DNA of 64,000 bases, taken from assembly GCF_900186585.1 (NCBI RefSeq), contig NZ_FYDD01000003.1, positions 248,001 through 312,000 on the forward strand, written 5' to 3'. Under the pieces are notes generated by a model that made no database searches, was not told where the DNA came from, and saw nothing but the letters and a program-made list of their open reading frames with translations. Shown here piece after piece: positions 32,997 through 40,624 of the stretch (positions are counted from its first letter, which is position 1; every line of letters begins with the position of its first letter). The position numbers and the translations under genes were made by a program. The stretch is from Massiliimalia timonensis (GTDB lineage: Bacteria > Bacillota > Clostridia > Oscillospirales > Ruminococcaceae).

Positions 32997-33029
32997 AAAA
33001 AAGGACGCCCAACACCGGGCGTCCTTTTT
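32997..33029 (+). terminator. Intrinsic terminator
   Basis: A-run, stem GGACGCCC / GGGCGTCC with six-base loop, T-run. It could also serve the minus strand. Confidence 0.88.
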
Positions 33030-33125
33030 GTATCAGTATACTTTCATTTTACACGGCCAAAGAAACTTTACAGCCAAATGCTTTTTGGGGAAAAATCAAC
33101 AAATAATTTCCGCTGTGTTTTTTGA

Positions 33126-33866
33126 TCAACCTTTTTGTTTCGGCTTTTCCGGGAAGCCCCAGCCGTCTAAGCCAGCCCGCCGCATAGCGCCGAACATCCG
33201 GAAGGTGAACCCATTGTCAGCGCGCTCCCGCTCCCGCAGGAACTCTTTCATTTCTTCCCGTTTGGTCTGCCCGTCTGCCGGGCATTTGGATTTCACGATC
33301 GGAAAATTATTTTTTAAAGCGGCTTTCCGCACCTCCTTTTCCGGCGCAAATACCATAGGACGGATCATCCACAGCTTTTTCGTAGACAGGTAGCTTTTAG
33401 GCGCAAAGCAGCCGAGGCGCCCCTCCACGAACAAGTTCATCATAAAAGTTTCTACCACGTCGTCAAAATGATGACCCAGCGCCACCTTGTTGCAGCCGTA
33501 TTCCAGCGCGGCGTCGTGAAGCGCCCCGCGCCGCATTTTTGCGCACAGGCTGCAGGGATGCTTTTCCTTGCGGATGTCGAATACGATCTCTCCGATACGG
33601 GTAGGCTTTAACACATAGGTCACACCCATTTCCTCGCAGAACTCCCGCACCGGGGTATAATCGGTAGGCTGGCCGCCGAAATAGGGATCCAGAGTAATGG
33701 CGACCAAATCGTATTCGATGCCGATGAACCGTTTTAACAGCACCAGCCCTTTGAGAAGGACCACAGAATCCTTCCCGCCCGAAACGCCGACCGCGATTTT
33801 GTCGCCGTTTTGGATCAGGTCAAACTCGTGGATCGCCTTTCGCATATATCCTAACATTTTTTGCAT
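33126..33866 (-). CDS. TtcA-like tRNA thiolation / PP-loop ATP-binding protein
   Basis: A 246-aa PP-loop ATPase. The ATP site is GVSGGKDSVVLLKG. A CxxC motif occurs in EKHPCSLCAKMRR, followed by GHHFDDVVETFMMN and SKCPADGQTKREEM. These features match the TtcA family, which carries an Fe-S cluster on three cysteines and makes 2-thiocytidine 32 in tRNA. Some relatives have other tRNA or metabolic roles, so the exact target is not certain. It is convergent with the small membrane protein gene. Confidence 0.85.
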   Translation of the reverse strand: MQKMLGYMRKAIHEFDLIQNGDKIAVGVSGGKDSVVLLKGLVLLKRFIGIEYDLVAITLDPYFGGQPTDYTPVREFCEEMGVTYVLKPTRIGEIVFDIRKEKHPCSLCAKMRRGALHDAALEYGCNKVALGHHFDDVVETFMMNLFVEGRLGCFAPKSYLSTKKLWMIRPMVFAPEKEVRKAALKNNFPIVKSKCPADGQTKREEMKEFLRERERADNGFTFRMFGAMRRAGLDGWGFPEKPKQKG

Positions 33867-34131
33867 GTTACCACTCCAACATCTGTATCATTCTAAAATT
33901 TTTACACAAATTATTATATCATACCGCAGGGAGGGCTGCATAGCATTTTTTAAGTGTTCTCCCCCTTTTCTGACAATTTTAAAATCTTCACAAAAGGGGT
34001 CTGTGTTTTCATAGTTCTTTGTATACATTGTTACGATTTTTCAAAAAATATTGTCAAAAAAGTAGAAAATAAGCGTAAAAGGCCTTATAATGGGGAAGAT
34101 GTAAAATAGGATAAAAAAAGAGGGAACGATT

Positions 34132-35949
34132 TTGATTAGAGAAGATTTAAGAAATATTGCGATTGTCGCCCACGTTGACCATGGGAAAACGACGCTGGTC
34201 GATGAAATGCTCAAGCAGGGCGGAGCGTTCCGGGAGAATCAGGTAGTCCAGGACCGTGTTATGGACAACAACGACCTGGAGCGGGAACGCGGAATTACCA
34301 TTTTGGCTAAAAACACCTCGGCACACTACAACGGGGTAAAAATTAACATTATCGACACGCCGGGGCACGCGGACTTCGGCGGGGAAGTGGAGCGTATCTT
34401 AAAAATGGTGGACGGCGTTCTGCTTTTGGTAGACGCGTTTGAGGGCACCATGCCGCAGACCCGTTTCGTGCTGCAAAAGGCGCTGGAGCTTGGGCACAAG
34501 ATCATTATTGTCGTCAATAAAATCGACCGTCCTGACGCGCGTCTTGACGAAATCGAGGACGAGGTTTTAGAACTGCTGATGGACTTAAACGCCAGCGACG
34601 AACAACTGGACAGCCCGGTCATTTACTGCTCCGGACGGGAAGGGACCGCTACGGTGGACTATACCCAGCCGGGAACCGACCTAGTTCCTTTGTTCGATGC
34701 GATTTTGGAACATATCCCGGCACCGGAGGGCGAGCCGGAGGAACCGTTCCAGATGTTGGTGTCTTCCATTGATTATAATGAATACGTGGGCCGGATCGCG
34801 ATCGGGAAGATCGACCGCGGCGCCCTGAAGCAGAATCAGGAAGTGATGGTCTGCGATTACCACAACCCAAAACGGCAGTATAAGGGACGGGTCGTGAACC
34901 TGTACCAGATCGAGGGTTTAAAGCGTGTTCCGTGCGATACCGCTGTGATGGGGGATATTGTCTGTATTTCCGGGATCGGGGATCTGACCATTGGGGATAC
35001 CCTGTGCGACCCGGAAGCAGTGGAACCGATCGAATTTTCTGCGATCTCCCAGCCGACTGTTGAGATGACGTTCTCGGTCAATGATTCTCCGTTTGCAGGG
35101 AAAGAAGGAAAGTTCGTTACCAGCCGGCAGCTGCGCGACCGTTTGCAGCGGGAGCTTTTAAAGGATGTATCCCTGCGGGTGACTGATTCGGATACGACCG
35201 ATAGTTTTATCGTAGCCGGGCGGGGAGAAATGCACCTTTCTATTTTGATCGAAACGATGCGCAGGGAGGGCTATGAATTACAGGTAAGCACCCCGCGCGT
35301 CCTTTACCGGGAGATTGACGGGAAGAAATGCGAGCCGATTGAACGCCTGGTGGTGGACGTGCCGGAAGAGTACATGGGCGCTGTGATGGAAAAAATGGGC
35401 GCTAGGAAAGCAGAATTGCAGCATATGGCGCCGCAGGGAAGCCGCATGCGGATCGAGTTTTTGATTCCGGCTCGTGGCCTGTTTGGCTATAAAAACGAAT
35501 TTTTGACCGATACCAAGGGCGAAGGGATCATGAGCTCTGTCTTTGAATGCTACCAGCCGTTTAAAGGGGAGATCCAGAACCGGAACACCGGTTCTTTGGT
35601 GGCATTTGAAAGCGGTACCGCAGTCGCTTACGGGCTGTTTAACGCACAGGAACGCGGGACCCTGTTTATTGGCGCAGGCGTGCCGGTTTACGAAGGGATG
35701 ATCGTAGGACAGTCCCCAAAGGCGGAGGATCTAGTCGTCAACGTCTGTAAAAAGAAGCAGCTGACCAACATGCGCGCTTCTGGCTCTGATGACGCGCTTC
35801 GTCTGGTCCCGCCGAAAATCATGAGCTTGGAGCAGGCTTTGGAATTTATTGCGGATGACGAACTGGTAGAAGTGACGCCGGAAAATATCCGTTTGCGGAA
35901 AGCGATCTTAGACAACTCTTTGCGTGCAAAACAGCGGAATAAAAAATAA
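34132..35949 (+). CDS. typA: Translational GTPase TypA/BipA
   Basis: A 605-aa ribosome-binding GTPase of the EF-G group. G-motifs are AHVDHGKTTLVDEM (P-loop), RERGIT, DTPGHADFGGEVER and NKIDRPDARLDE. Domain II, III and V features follow (SRQLRDRLQRELL; TPRVLYREIDGKKCEPIERL) and the TypA-specific C-terminal domain (AFESGTAVAYGLFNAQERG). The start is TTG at 34132, preceded by AGAGGGAA at a suitable distance. No in-frame ATG lies nearby before the P-loop. The gene is monocistronic with a strong terminator. Confidence 0.96.
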   Translation: MIREDLRNIAIVAHVDHGKTTLVDEMLKQGGAFRENQVVQDRVMDNNDLERERGITILAKNTSAHYNGVKINIIDTPGHADFGGEVERILKMVDGVLLLVDAFEGTMPQTRFVLQKALELGHKIIIVVNKIDRPDARLDEIEDEVLELLMDLNASDEQLDSPVIYCSGREGTATVDYTQPGTDLVPLFDAILEHIPAPEGEPEEPFQMLVSSIDYNEYVGRIAIGKIDRGALKQNQEVMVCDYHNPKRQYKGRVVNLYQIEGLKRVPCDTAVMGDIVCISGIGDLTIGDTLCDPEAVEPIEFSAISQPTVEMTFSVNDSPFAGKEGKFVTSRQLRDRLQRELLKDVSLRVTDSDTTDSFIVAGRGEMHLSILIETMRREGYELQVSTPRVLYREIDGKKCEPIERLVVDVPEEYMGAVMEKMGARKAELQHMAPQGSRMRIEFLIPARGLFGYKNEFLTDTKGEGIMSSVFECYQPFKGEIQNRNTGSLVAFESGTAVAYGLFNAQERGTLFIGAGVPVYEGMIVGQSPKAEDLVVNVCKKKQLTNMRASGSDDALRLVPPKIMSLEQALEFIADDELVEVTPENIRLRKAILDNSLRAKQRNKK

Positions 35950-35954
35950 AAGCC

Positions 35955-35988
35955 AAAGGCCTCCGGAAACTTTTCCGGAGGCCTTTTC
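35955..35988 (+). terminator. Intrinsic terminator after typA
   Basis: Stem AAAGGCCTCCGGA / TCCGGAGGCCTTTT with a short loop. Confidence 0.9.
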
Positions 35989-36040
35989 ATACAATAAGGA
36001 AAGCGGATGTTTCCTAAAACCCGTTTGTGAAAAATTTGAC

Positions 36041-36069
36041 TTGCTTTTTACTTGTTAAAATGCTAAAAT
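36041..36069 (+). promoter_or_regulatory. Promoter for the cysteine synthase gene
   Basis: TTGCTT (36041-36046), 17-base spacer, TAAAAT (36064-36069). Confidence 0.55.
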
Positions 36070-36106
36070 TTTTATTGGAAATTTGATGAAGATAAAGAGG
36101 CGTGCT

Positions 36107-37117
36107 ATGGAAGCTCAGATCAAAGAGAAATTTGAACAGATCGCCCCCATGATCGGGAACACTCCGCTGCTGGAGATCGTGTTCCGGTTTGATGGGCAGG
36201 TGCGGAGGATTTTTGCAAAAGCGGAATATTATAACCTCTCCGGCAGTATTAAGGACCGGGTGGCATATTATATTTTGAAAAAGGCGTATGAAGATGGGAC
36301 GATCCAGCCGGGCGATTTGATCGCCGAAGCGACTAGCGGCAATACGGGGATCGCCTTTTCCGCCATGGGGAGCTACTTGGGGCACCGGGTGGTGATCTAC
36401 ATGCCGGACTGGATGAGCAAGGAACGCATCAATCTGATGCAGAGCTACGGGGCCGAGGTCCGTCTGGTATCCAAAGAACAGGGCGGTTTTTTAGGCTCGA
36501 TCCGGATGACAGAAGAACTGGCCGAACAGGGCGGGGTATTCCTGCCAAAACAATTTTCTAATGAAGATAATGTGCAGGCGCATATCGTGATGACTGGGGA
36601 AGAGATCGTACGCCAGTTAGCCGCACTGGGGCTGTGCGCGGACGGCATTGTTGCCGGGGTAGGTACTGGCGGAACGGCGATGGGGATCGGAAAACGGCTG
36701 AAGATAGAAAACCCCTCTTGTAAGATCCATCCGTTGGAGCCGCTCAATTCACCGACCCTGTCCACCGGGTATAAGACTGGGGCGCACAAGATACAGGGAA
36801 TTTCGGACGAGTTCATCCCAAGCATCGTCCACCTTGACGAGATGGATGAAATTGTTTCTGTGGATGATGTGGATTCGATCATTATGGCGCGGATGCTTTC
36901 TGAAAAATTGGGGATCGGCGTAGGCGTTTCGTCCGGTGCAAATTTTCTGGGGGCTGTCATGGCGCAGAATATGCAGGGGGCCGATAAGACGATCGTTACT
37001 GTGTTTGCGGATGACAACAAAAAATATCTTTCCACTGATTATTCCCATCCGCAGGAAAGGAAAGAGGGATATTTGAGCAGCCGGATTGAATTGATCACGG
37101 CAAAGGCATACCGGTAA
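36107..37117 (+). CDS. Cysteine synthase family PLP enzyme
   Basis: A 336-aa fold-type II PLP enzyme. The PLP lysine is in LSGSIKDRVAYY, the substrate loop is EATSGNTGIAFSA, and the phosphate-binding loop is GVGTGGTAMGIGK. SSGANFLGA is near the C-terminus. O-acetylserine sulfhydrylase (CysK) is the best guess. The segment HPLEPLNSPTLSTGYKTGAHKIQGISDEFIP is typical of CysK, where GHKIQGI-type sequences occur. CBS or other beta-replacement activity cannot be excluded. The ATG at 36107 has AAAGAGG six bases upstream. Confidence 0.88.
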   Translation: MEAQIKEKFEQIAPMIGNTPLLEIVFRFDGQVRRIFAKAEYYNLSGSIKDRVAYYILKKAYEDGTIQPGDLIAEATSGNTGIAFSAMGSYLGHRVVIYMPDWMSKERINLMQSYGAEVRLVSKEQGGFLGSIRMTEELAEQGGVFLPKQFSNEDNVQAHIVMTGEEIVRQLAALGLCADGIVAGVGTGGTAMGIGKRLKIENPSCKIHPLEPLNSPTLSTGYKTGAHKIQGISDEFIPSIVHLDEMDEIVSVDDVDSIIMARMLSEKLGIGVGVSSGANFLGAVMAQNMQGADKTIVTVFADDNKKYLSTDYSHPQERKEGYLSSRIELITAKAYR

Positions 37118-37140
37118 TTGTCGCTTTTTTAAATTTACTG

Positions 37141-37169
37141 TTGCAAAAAAGTGAATAATATGTTAAAAT
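37141..37169 (+). promoter_or_regulatory. Promoter of the glycine riboswitch transcript
   Basis: TTGCAA (37141-37146), 17-base spacer, TAAAAT (37164-37169). Expected transcript start is near 37176. Confidence 0.7.
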
Positions 37170-37198
37170 ATAAACCGTCAATTTTAGGATTGACGGTT

Positions 37199-37348
37199 TC
37201 TCTGGAGAGTCCCGATCAAAAAGGCGGGCGCCGAAGGTGTACGGAAAAAATTATTTTTTCCAATCTCTCAGGCAAAAGGACAGGGCGGAAATACAGCTTG
37301 ATGTCTACTCTTCGTGAGGGCCGAAACAGTTTGTTTTCGGCTTTTTTT
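37199..37348 (+). promoter_or_regulatory. Glycine riboswitch (single aptamer) with terminator
   Basis: The aptamer shows the glycine-riboswitch signatures TCTCTGGAGAG, GGGCGCCGAAGG and AATCTCTCAGGCAAAAGGACAG in the correct order (37199-37285). Only one aptamer is present, not the usual tandem pair. A terminator follows (GCCGAAAC / TTTTCGGC, then T-run, about 37320-37348). It precedes a sodium:alanine/glycine symporter gene, a common target in Firmicutes. A perfect 10-bp hairpin (37172-37199) occupies the place where a first aptamer or leader helix would be. Confidence 0.94.
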
Positions 37349-37381
37349 ATTGTCAAAAACACGCAGGAGGAGAAAGAAAAA

Positions 37382-38830
37382 ATGAATGTTACCCTTTTAG
37401 CACAGGGATCTGTGCTGGACGCGATCGGAAGCGTATTGAAAAAAATTGACGATTTTGTATGGGGAGTCCCCCTGATCGTTCTGATTTTGGCGGCTGGATT
37501 ATTTTTGACCATCCGTTTGGGCTTTTTGCAGATCCGCCATCTGCCAAAAGCACTGAAATTTATGGTGAAGAATGAAAAGGGCGGCGACGGAGAGGTATCC
37601 AGCTTTGGGGCGTTGTGTACGGCAATGTCCGCAACGATCGGTACCGGGAACATTGTCGGCGTTGCTACAGCACTGGTGACTGGGGGGCCGGGCGCTTTAT
37701 TTTGGATGTGGATCGCCGCCTTGTTTGGAATGGCAACCAAATATTCAGAAGGTCTTTTAGCTGTAAAGTACCGTGTTGTAGACGAAAATGGACATGCTTT
37801 GGGCGGACCGTTTTATTACATTGAACGCGGTATGGGCAAGCGTTGGAAATGGCTGGCTAAGATCTTTGCATTTTTTGGGATGTGTGTTGGGCTGTTTGGG
37901 ATCGGTACCTTTACCCAGGTGAACGGTGTTGCCGATGCAGTACGCAACTTTTTTGACCCGGATTCTACTTGGACCGTTACCCTGTTTGGAATGGAATATT
38001 CCTGGACTGTTGTGATCGCGGGGCTGATTCTGACTTTGTGTGTTGCTCTGGTCGTGATCGGCGGGATCAAGCGGATCGCCAGTGTTTCACAAATCGTTGT
38101 GCCGTTTATGGCGATCATTTATGTGCTGTTCTGCCTGACCGTGATGGTTTGTAATATTGAGGCCGTGCCCGGCGCGCTGAAAACGATTTTTGAGAGTGCG
38201 TTTGGTTTACGTGCCGTTGCCGGGGGCGCTTTGGGCTCTATCATGGTAGCGATGCAGATGGGGATCGCACGCGGTATTTTCTCGAATGAAGCGGGCCTTG
38301 GCTCCGCACCGATCGCCGCTGCGGCTGCAAAAACGAAGGAACCGGTCCGTCAGGGGCTGGTTACCATGACCGGTACTTTCATTGATACCATTATCATCTG
38401 TACGTTGACCGGTTTGACGATCGTGTTGACAGGCGCTTACAGCACTGGGCTGGAGGGCGTTTCGGTCACTACCAAGGCGTTTCAGGATGGACTGCCCTTT
38501 GCGCCGGGAATTGCCTCCTTTATTTTGATGGTTTGTTTAGTATTCTTTGCCTTTACTACGATTTTAGGTTGGGACTACTACAGTGAACGCTGTTTGGAAT
38601 ACCTGTCCGGCGGGAAGAAAAAGCTGGTTCTAGGTTTCCGCTGGCTCTATATTTTGTGCGTGTTCATTGGACCGTATATGACTATTTCTGCGGTGTGGAC
38701 CATCGCTGATATTTTCAACGGACTGATGGCTCTGCCGAACCTGATTGCGATTTTTGCCCTGAATGGGGTCGTGGTCGCGGAAACAAAAAAATATTTTGAC
38801 CGCAGGCGGAAAGATTCACCGCTGCAATGA
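37382..38830 (+). CDS. Sodium:alanine/glycine symporter (AGCS family)
   Basis: A 482-aa membrane transporter with about 11 helices. The family signature is SATIGTGNIVGVATALVTGGPGALFW, with the conserved PFYYIERGMG and RGIFSNEAGLGSAPIAAAAA motifs. Sodium-coupled import of glycine and alanine is the known family activity. The riboswitch upstream supports glycine as ligand. The ATG at 37382 has AGGAGG ten bases upstream. The open frame extends 77 codons further upstream, but only because it runs through the riboswitch. Confidence 0.95.
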   Translation: MNVTLLAQGSVLDAIGSVLKKIDDFVWGVPLIVLILAAGLFLTIRLGFLQIRHLPKALKFMVKNEKGGDGEVSSFGALCTAMSATIGTGNIVGVATALVTGGPGALFWMWIAALFGMATKYSEGLLAVKYRVVDENGHALGGPFYYIERGMGKRWKWLAKIFAFFGMCVGLFGIGTFTQVNGVADAVRNFFDPDSTWTVTLFGMEYSWTVVIAGLILTLCVALVVIGGIKRIASVSQIVVPFMAIIYVLFCLTVMVCNIEAVPGALKTIFESAFGLRAVAGGALGSIMVAMQMGIARGIFSNEAGLGSAPIAAAAAKTKEPVRQGLVTMTGTFIDTIIICTLTGLTIVLTGAYSTGLEGVSVTTKAFQDGLPFAPGIASFILMVCLVFFAFTTILGWDYYSERCLEYLSGGKKKLVLGFRWLYILCVFIGPYMTISAVWTIADIFNGLMALPNLIAIFALNGVVVAETKKYFDRRRKDSPLQ

Positions 38831-38842
38831 TCAGGGATTTGC

Positions 38843-38885
38843 AAACTCCCCGCAAAAACAACCGTTGTTTTTGCGGGGAGTTTTT
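38843..38885 (+). terminator. Very strong intrinsic terminator after the AGCS gene
   Basis: An approximately 19-bp stem (AAACTCCCCGCAAAAACAA and complement) with a three-base loop and a T-run. Confidence 0.93.
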
Positions 38886-39080
38886 GACGGCGGTGAAAAT
38901 AATCGTTTGCTTCCGGCTGTCAATTAGCGGCAATGGCCTTTTTAGTAGGGATTTACAGGGATTTCACAATACTGTTCCATGACTGGATAGACCATATGAC
39001 TGCCATATTCTTATTTTTATTATTTTCTTATAACATTTACAAAAATAACACATTTTCGCCCATATTTCCTCACAACTGCT

Positions 39081-39089
39081 TGGTATAAT
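39081..39089 (+). promoter_or_regulatory. Extended -10 promoter for an ncRNA candidate
   Basis: TGGTATAAT is an extended -10 element (TGnTATAAT). No good -35 box is seen. Expected start is near 39096. Confidence 0.5.
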
Positions 39090-39095
39090 AAAATC

Positions 39096-39270
39096 AATCC
39101 AAGGGGAAAACAAAGCCCGTGCATAAATCGTTTTGATTTGGGGCACCCTCTTAGTATGAGAGGGAAGTAACCCTTGGAACCCAATGATGCGTACCACGAA
39201 ATTTTTAATAAATTGTCCCCTTCTTTTCATGAGAAAACACTCTGCGGAATTTTCCGCAGAGTGTTTTCTT
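39096..39270 (+). ncRNA. Structured non-coding RNA candidate (~175 nt), possibly 6S-like
   Basis: The stretch between two promoters and before trmB has no plausible ORF but strong RNA structure. The termini can pair (AAGGGG with CCCCTT, ACAA with TTGT), CGTG with CACG, TTGGG with CCCAA, and an apical hairpin CCCTCT / AGAGGG. CCAAGGG at the 5' end can alternatively pair with CCCTTGG at 39172-39178. A long terminator (stem of at least 16 bp, about 39232-39269) closes it. Length and end-to-end pairing recall 6S RNA, but I cannot match a family with confidence. It may instead be an orphan regulatory RNA. Confidence 0.5.
39232..39270 (+). terminator. Intrinsic terminator of the ncRNA candidate
   Basis: AGAAAACACTCTGCGG pairs with CCGCAGAGTGTTTTCT across a short AT loop. 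A T-rich tail follows. Confidence 0.88.
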
Positions 39271-39271
39271 A

Positions 39272-39300
39272 TTTACAGGGAAAAAAGGATTTGCTATAAT
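39272..39300 (+). promoter_or_regulatory. Promoter for trmB
   Basis: TTTACA (39272-39277), 17-base spacer, TATAAT (39295-39300). It lies beyond the upstream terminator, so trmB is transcribed on its own. Confidence 0.8.
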
Positions 39301-39334
39301 AAGCAGGTGATGAATTGCAAGAGGAGAACGACTT

Positions 39335-40033
39335 ATGAGAATGAGAAATAAACCTTGGGCACAGCCGGTGCTGGACCGCTGCCCTTATTTTTATGACGAC
39401 CCATTTCGTCCCAATGGCGCATGGCAGAATTGCTTTGTCAAAAAACAGCCTTTGCATTTGGAGCTGGGCTGCGGGAAAGGGACTTTTATTGCGCGGCTGG
39501 CGGCGGAACACCCGGAGATCAATTATCTGGCGATCGATATGAAAAGCCTTGTGCTGGCAAGCGCAGTTAAAAACATTGAAGAAGTTTTTGCACAAAAAGG
39601 AGAAAAGCCGCAGAATGTAGTGCTGACAGCCTATGATATTGAGCGGATCCTTAATATCATGAAAGAAGAGGACGTTGTCGACAGGATCTACATCAATTTT
39701 TGTAACCCATGGCCGAAGCCAAGCTATCATAAAAGGCGGCTGACCCATACCCGGCAGCTGGAAAAGTACCAAACCTTCCTGCGGCTTGGCGGAGAGCTTC
39801 ATTTTAAAACAGATGACGATGATCTGTTTGAGGACACATTAGGTTATTTAAAAGATGCTGGTTTTGAAGTGGCTTACCTGACCAGAGATCTGCATCAGTC
39901 GGATTATGGTGGAAATATTGACACAGAGCATGAACGCAAATTCTGCGAACAGGGGATCCGGATCAAATTTTTGATTGCTAAAAGCCTGAAAAGCAGAAAG
40001 CCGGAGGAGATCATCTGGCAGAAGCGGGACTGA
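39335..40033 (+). CDS. trmB: tRNA (guanine-N7-)-methyltransferase
   Basis: TrmB (232 aa) methylates G46 of tRNA with AdoMet. The AdoMet motif is LELGCGKGTFIARLA, followed by YLAIDMKSLVL and the signature FCNPWPKPSYHKRRLTH. HFKTDDDDLFED near the C-terminus is also diagnostic. AGAGGAG precedes the ATG; a second in-frame ATG two codons later is also possible. The 3' end is overlapped antisense by the extended frame of the convergent gene. Confidence 0.95.
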   Translation: MRMRNKPWAQPVLDRCPYFYDDPFRPNGAWQNCFVKKQPLHLELGCGKGTFIARLAAEHPEINYLAIDMKSLVLASAVKNIEEVFAQKGEKPQNVVLTAYDIERILNIMKEEDVVDRIYINFCNPWPKPSYHKRRLTHTRQLEKYQTFLRLGGELHFKTDDDDLFEDTLGYLKDAGFEVAYLTRDLHQSDYGGNIDTEHERKFCEQGIRIKFLIAKSLKSRKPEEIIWQKRD

Positions 40034-40422
40034 TCAGCGAAAAAGGAGAGGCAGGATTTCTGCCTCTCCTTTTTATTTTGCTCTTTTCCGTCCAGCCGTT
40101 CGATCTTAAAGATAACGGGTCGGGTCCCGTCGTTACAGCATGCGATCATTACTTTTTCATCTTTGGTCCAGCCGTCCATAATGGAGCCGCCCTGAAGCGC
40201 TGTATATACATACCGGCTGATACAATCCCAAGCCTCGGAACAAAATTTTCCGTCCAGCATATGCCAGAAATCATCGCGGGCATCGCTTCGTTCCAGAAGA
40301 AATTCCTGCCCTACCTCAAAAATAGGGCAAGGGCCTGATTCTGGATCAGCCAAATATTGCCGCTGCAAGTCGGGATACAATTCTTTCCTTAACACGGTGA
40401 TCTTACATTGACGTTTTTTCAT
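39904..40422 (-). CDS. TIGR04076 family protein with an extended C-terminus overlapping trmB
   Basis: The first ~110 residues match the small TIGR04076-type family of unknown function: KITVLRKELYPDLQRQYL, GPCPIFEVGQEF, CISRYVYTALQGG and MIACCNDGTRPVIFKIERL. The frame stays open for about 60 more codons through the trmB terminator and 130 bases into the trmB coding strand. The extension (from about GKEQNKKERQKS) shows no family likeness. Usual members end soon after the FKIERL segment, so the stop codon appears to have been lost, or a base is wrong. Start ATG at 40422 follows GGGGGG. Role unknown. Confidence 0.75.
   Translation of the reverse strand: MKKRQCKITVLRKELYPDLQRQYLADPESGPCPIFEVGQEFLLERSDARDDFWHMLDGKFCSEAWDCISRYVYTALQGGSIMDGWTKDEKVMIACCNDGTRPVIFKIERLDGKEQNKKERQKSCLSFFADQSRFCQMISSGFLLFRLLAIKNLIRIPCSQNLRSCSVSIFPP
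40040..40074 (+). terminator. Intrinsic terminator after trmB
   Basis: Stem AAAAAGGAGAGGCAG / CTGCCTCTCCTTTTT with a five-base loop. It lies inside the extended antisense frame described above. Confidence 0.9.
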
Positions 40423-40545
40423 CTTTCTTCCCCCCGCAATATCAATATCGTTGATTTACCAACAGTATAGCATAAAAGCCATAAAAAAACAGTGCTTAGA
40501 AAAATGCTGAAAGTTGTAAATTATTTGTAAAAGGGAAGGTTTTGG

Positions 40546-40575
40546 TTGCGCAGAAAACTTTTTTTATGCTATACT
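40546..40575 (+). promoter_or_regulatory. Promoter of the RND exporter operon
   Basis: TTGCGC (40546-40551), 18-base spacer, TATACT (40570-40575). The operator follows within a few bases of the expected start. Confidence 0.7.
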
Positions 40576-40586
40576 GTGTTGTAGCC

Positions 40587-40602
40587 GACTGACTGGTCGG
40601 TC
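40587..40602 (+). promoter_or_regulatory. TetR-type operator palindrome
   Basis: GACTGACTGGTCGGTC is an imperfect palindrome (six of seven arm positions match) of the GACYGACYRGTCRGTC type bound by TetR-family repressors. It lies between the promoter and the RND gene. The TetR gene is the second gene of the operon, so autoregulation is likely. Confidence 0.75.
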
Positions 40603-40624
40603 GAATTTGCGTAGAAGAGGAAAA

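Noticed and set aside
37151-37381. N-terminal 77-codon extension of the AGCS symporter
   Set aside because: It crosses the glycine riboswitch; the true start at 37382 has an AGGAGG site and the normal family N-terminus.
38964-39230. 88-codon minus-strand frame in the ncRNA region
   Set aside because: It has a low-complexity, atypical composition and no ribosome site, and it lies antisense to the structured RNA candidate and its promoter.
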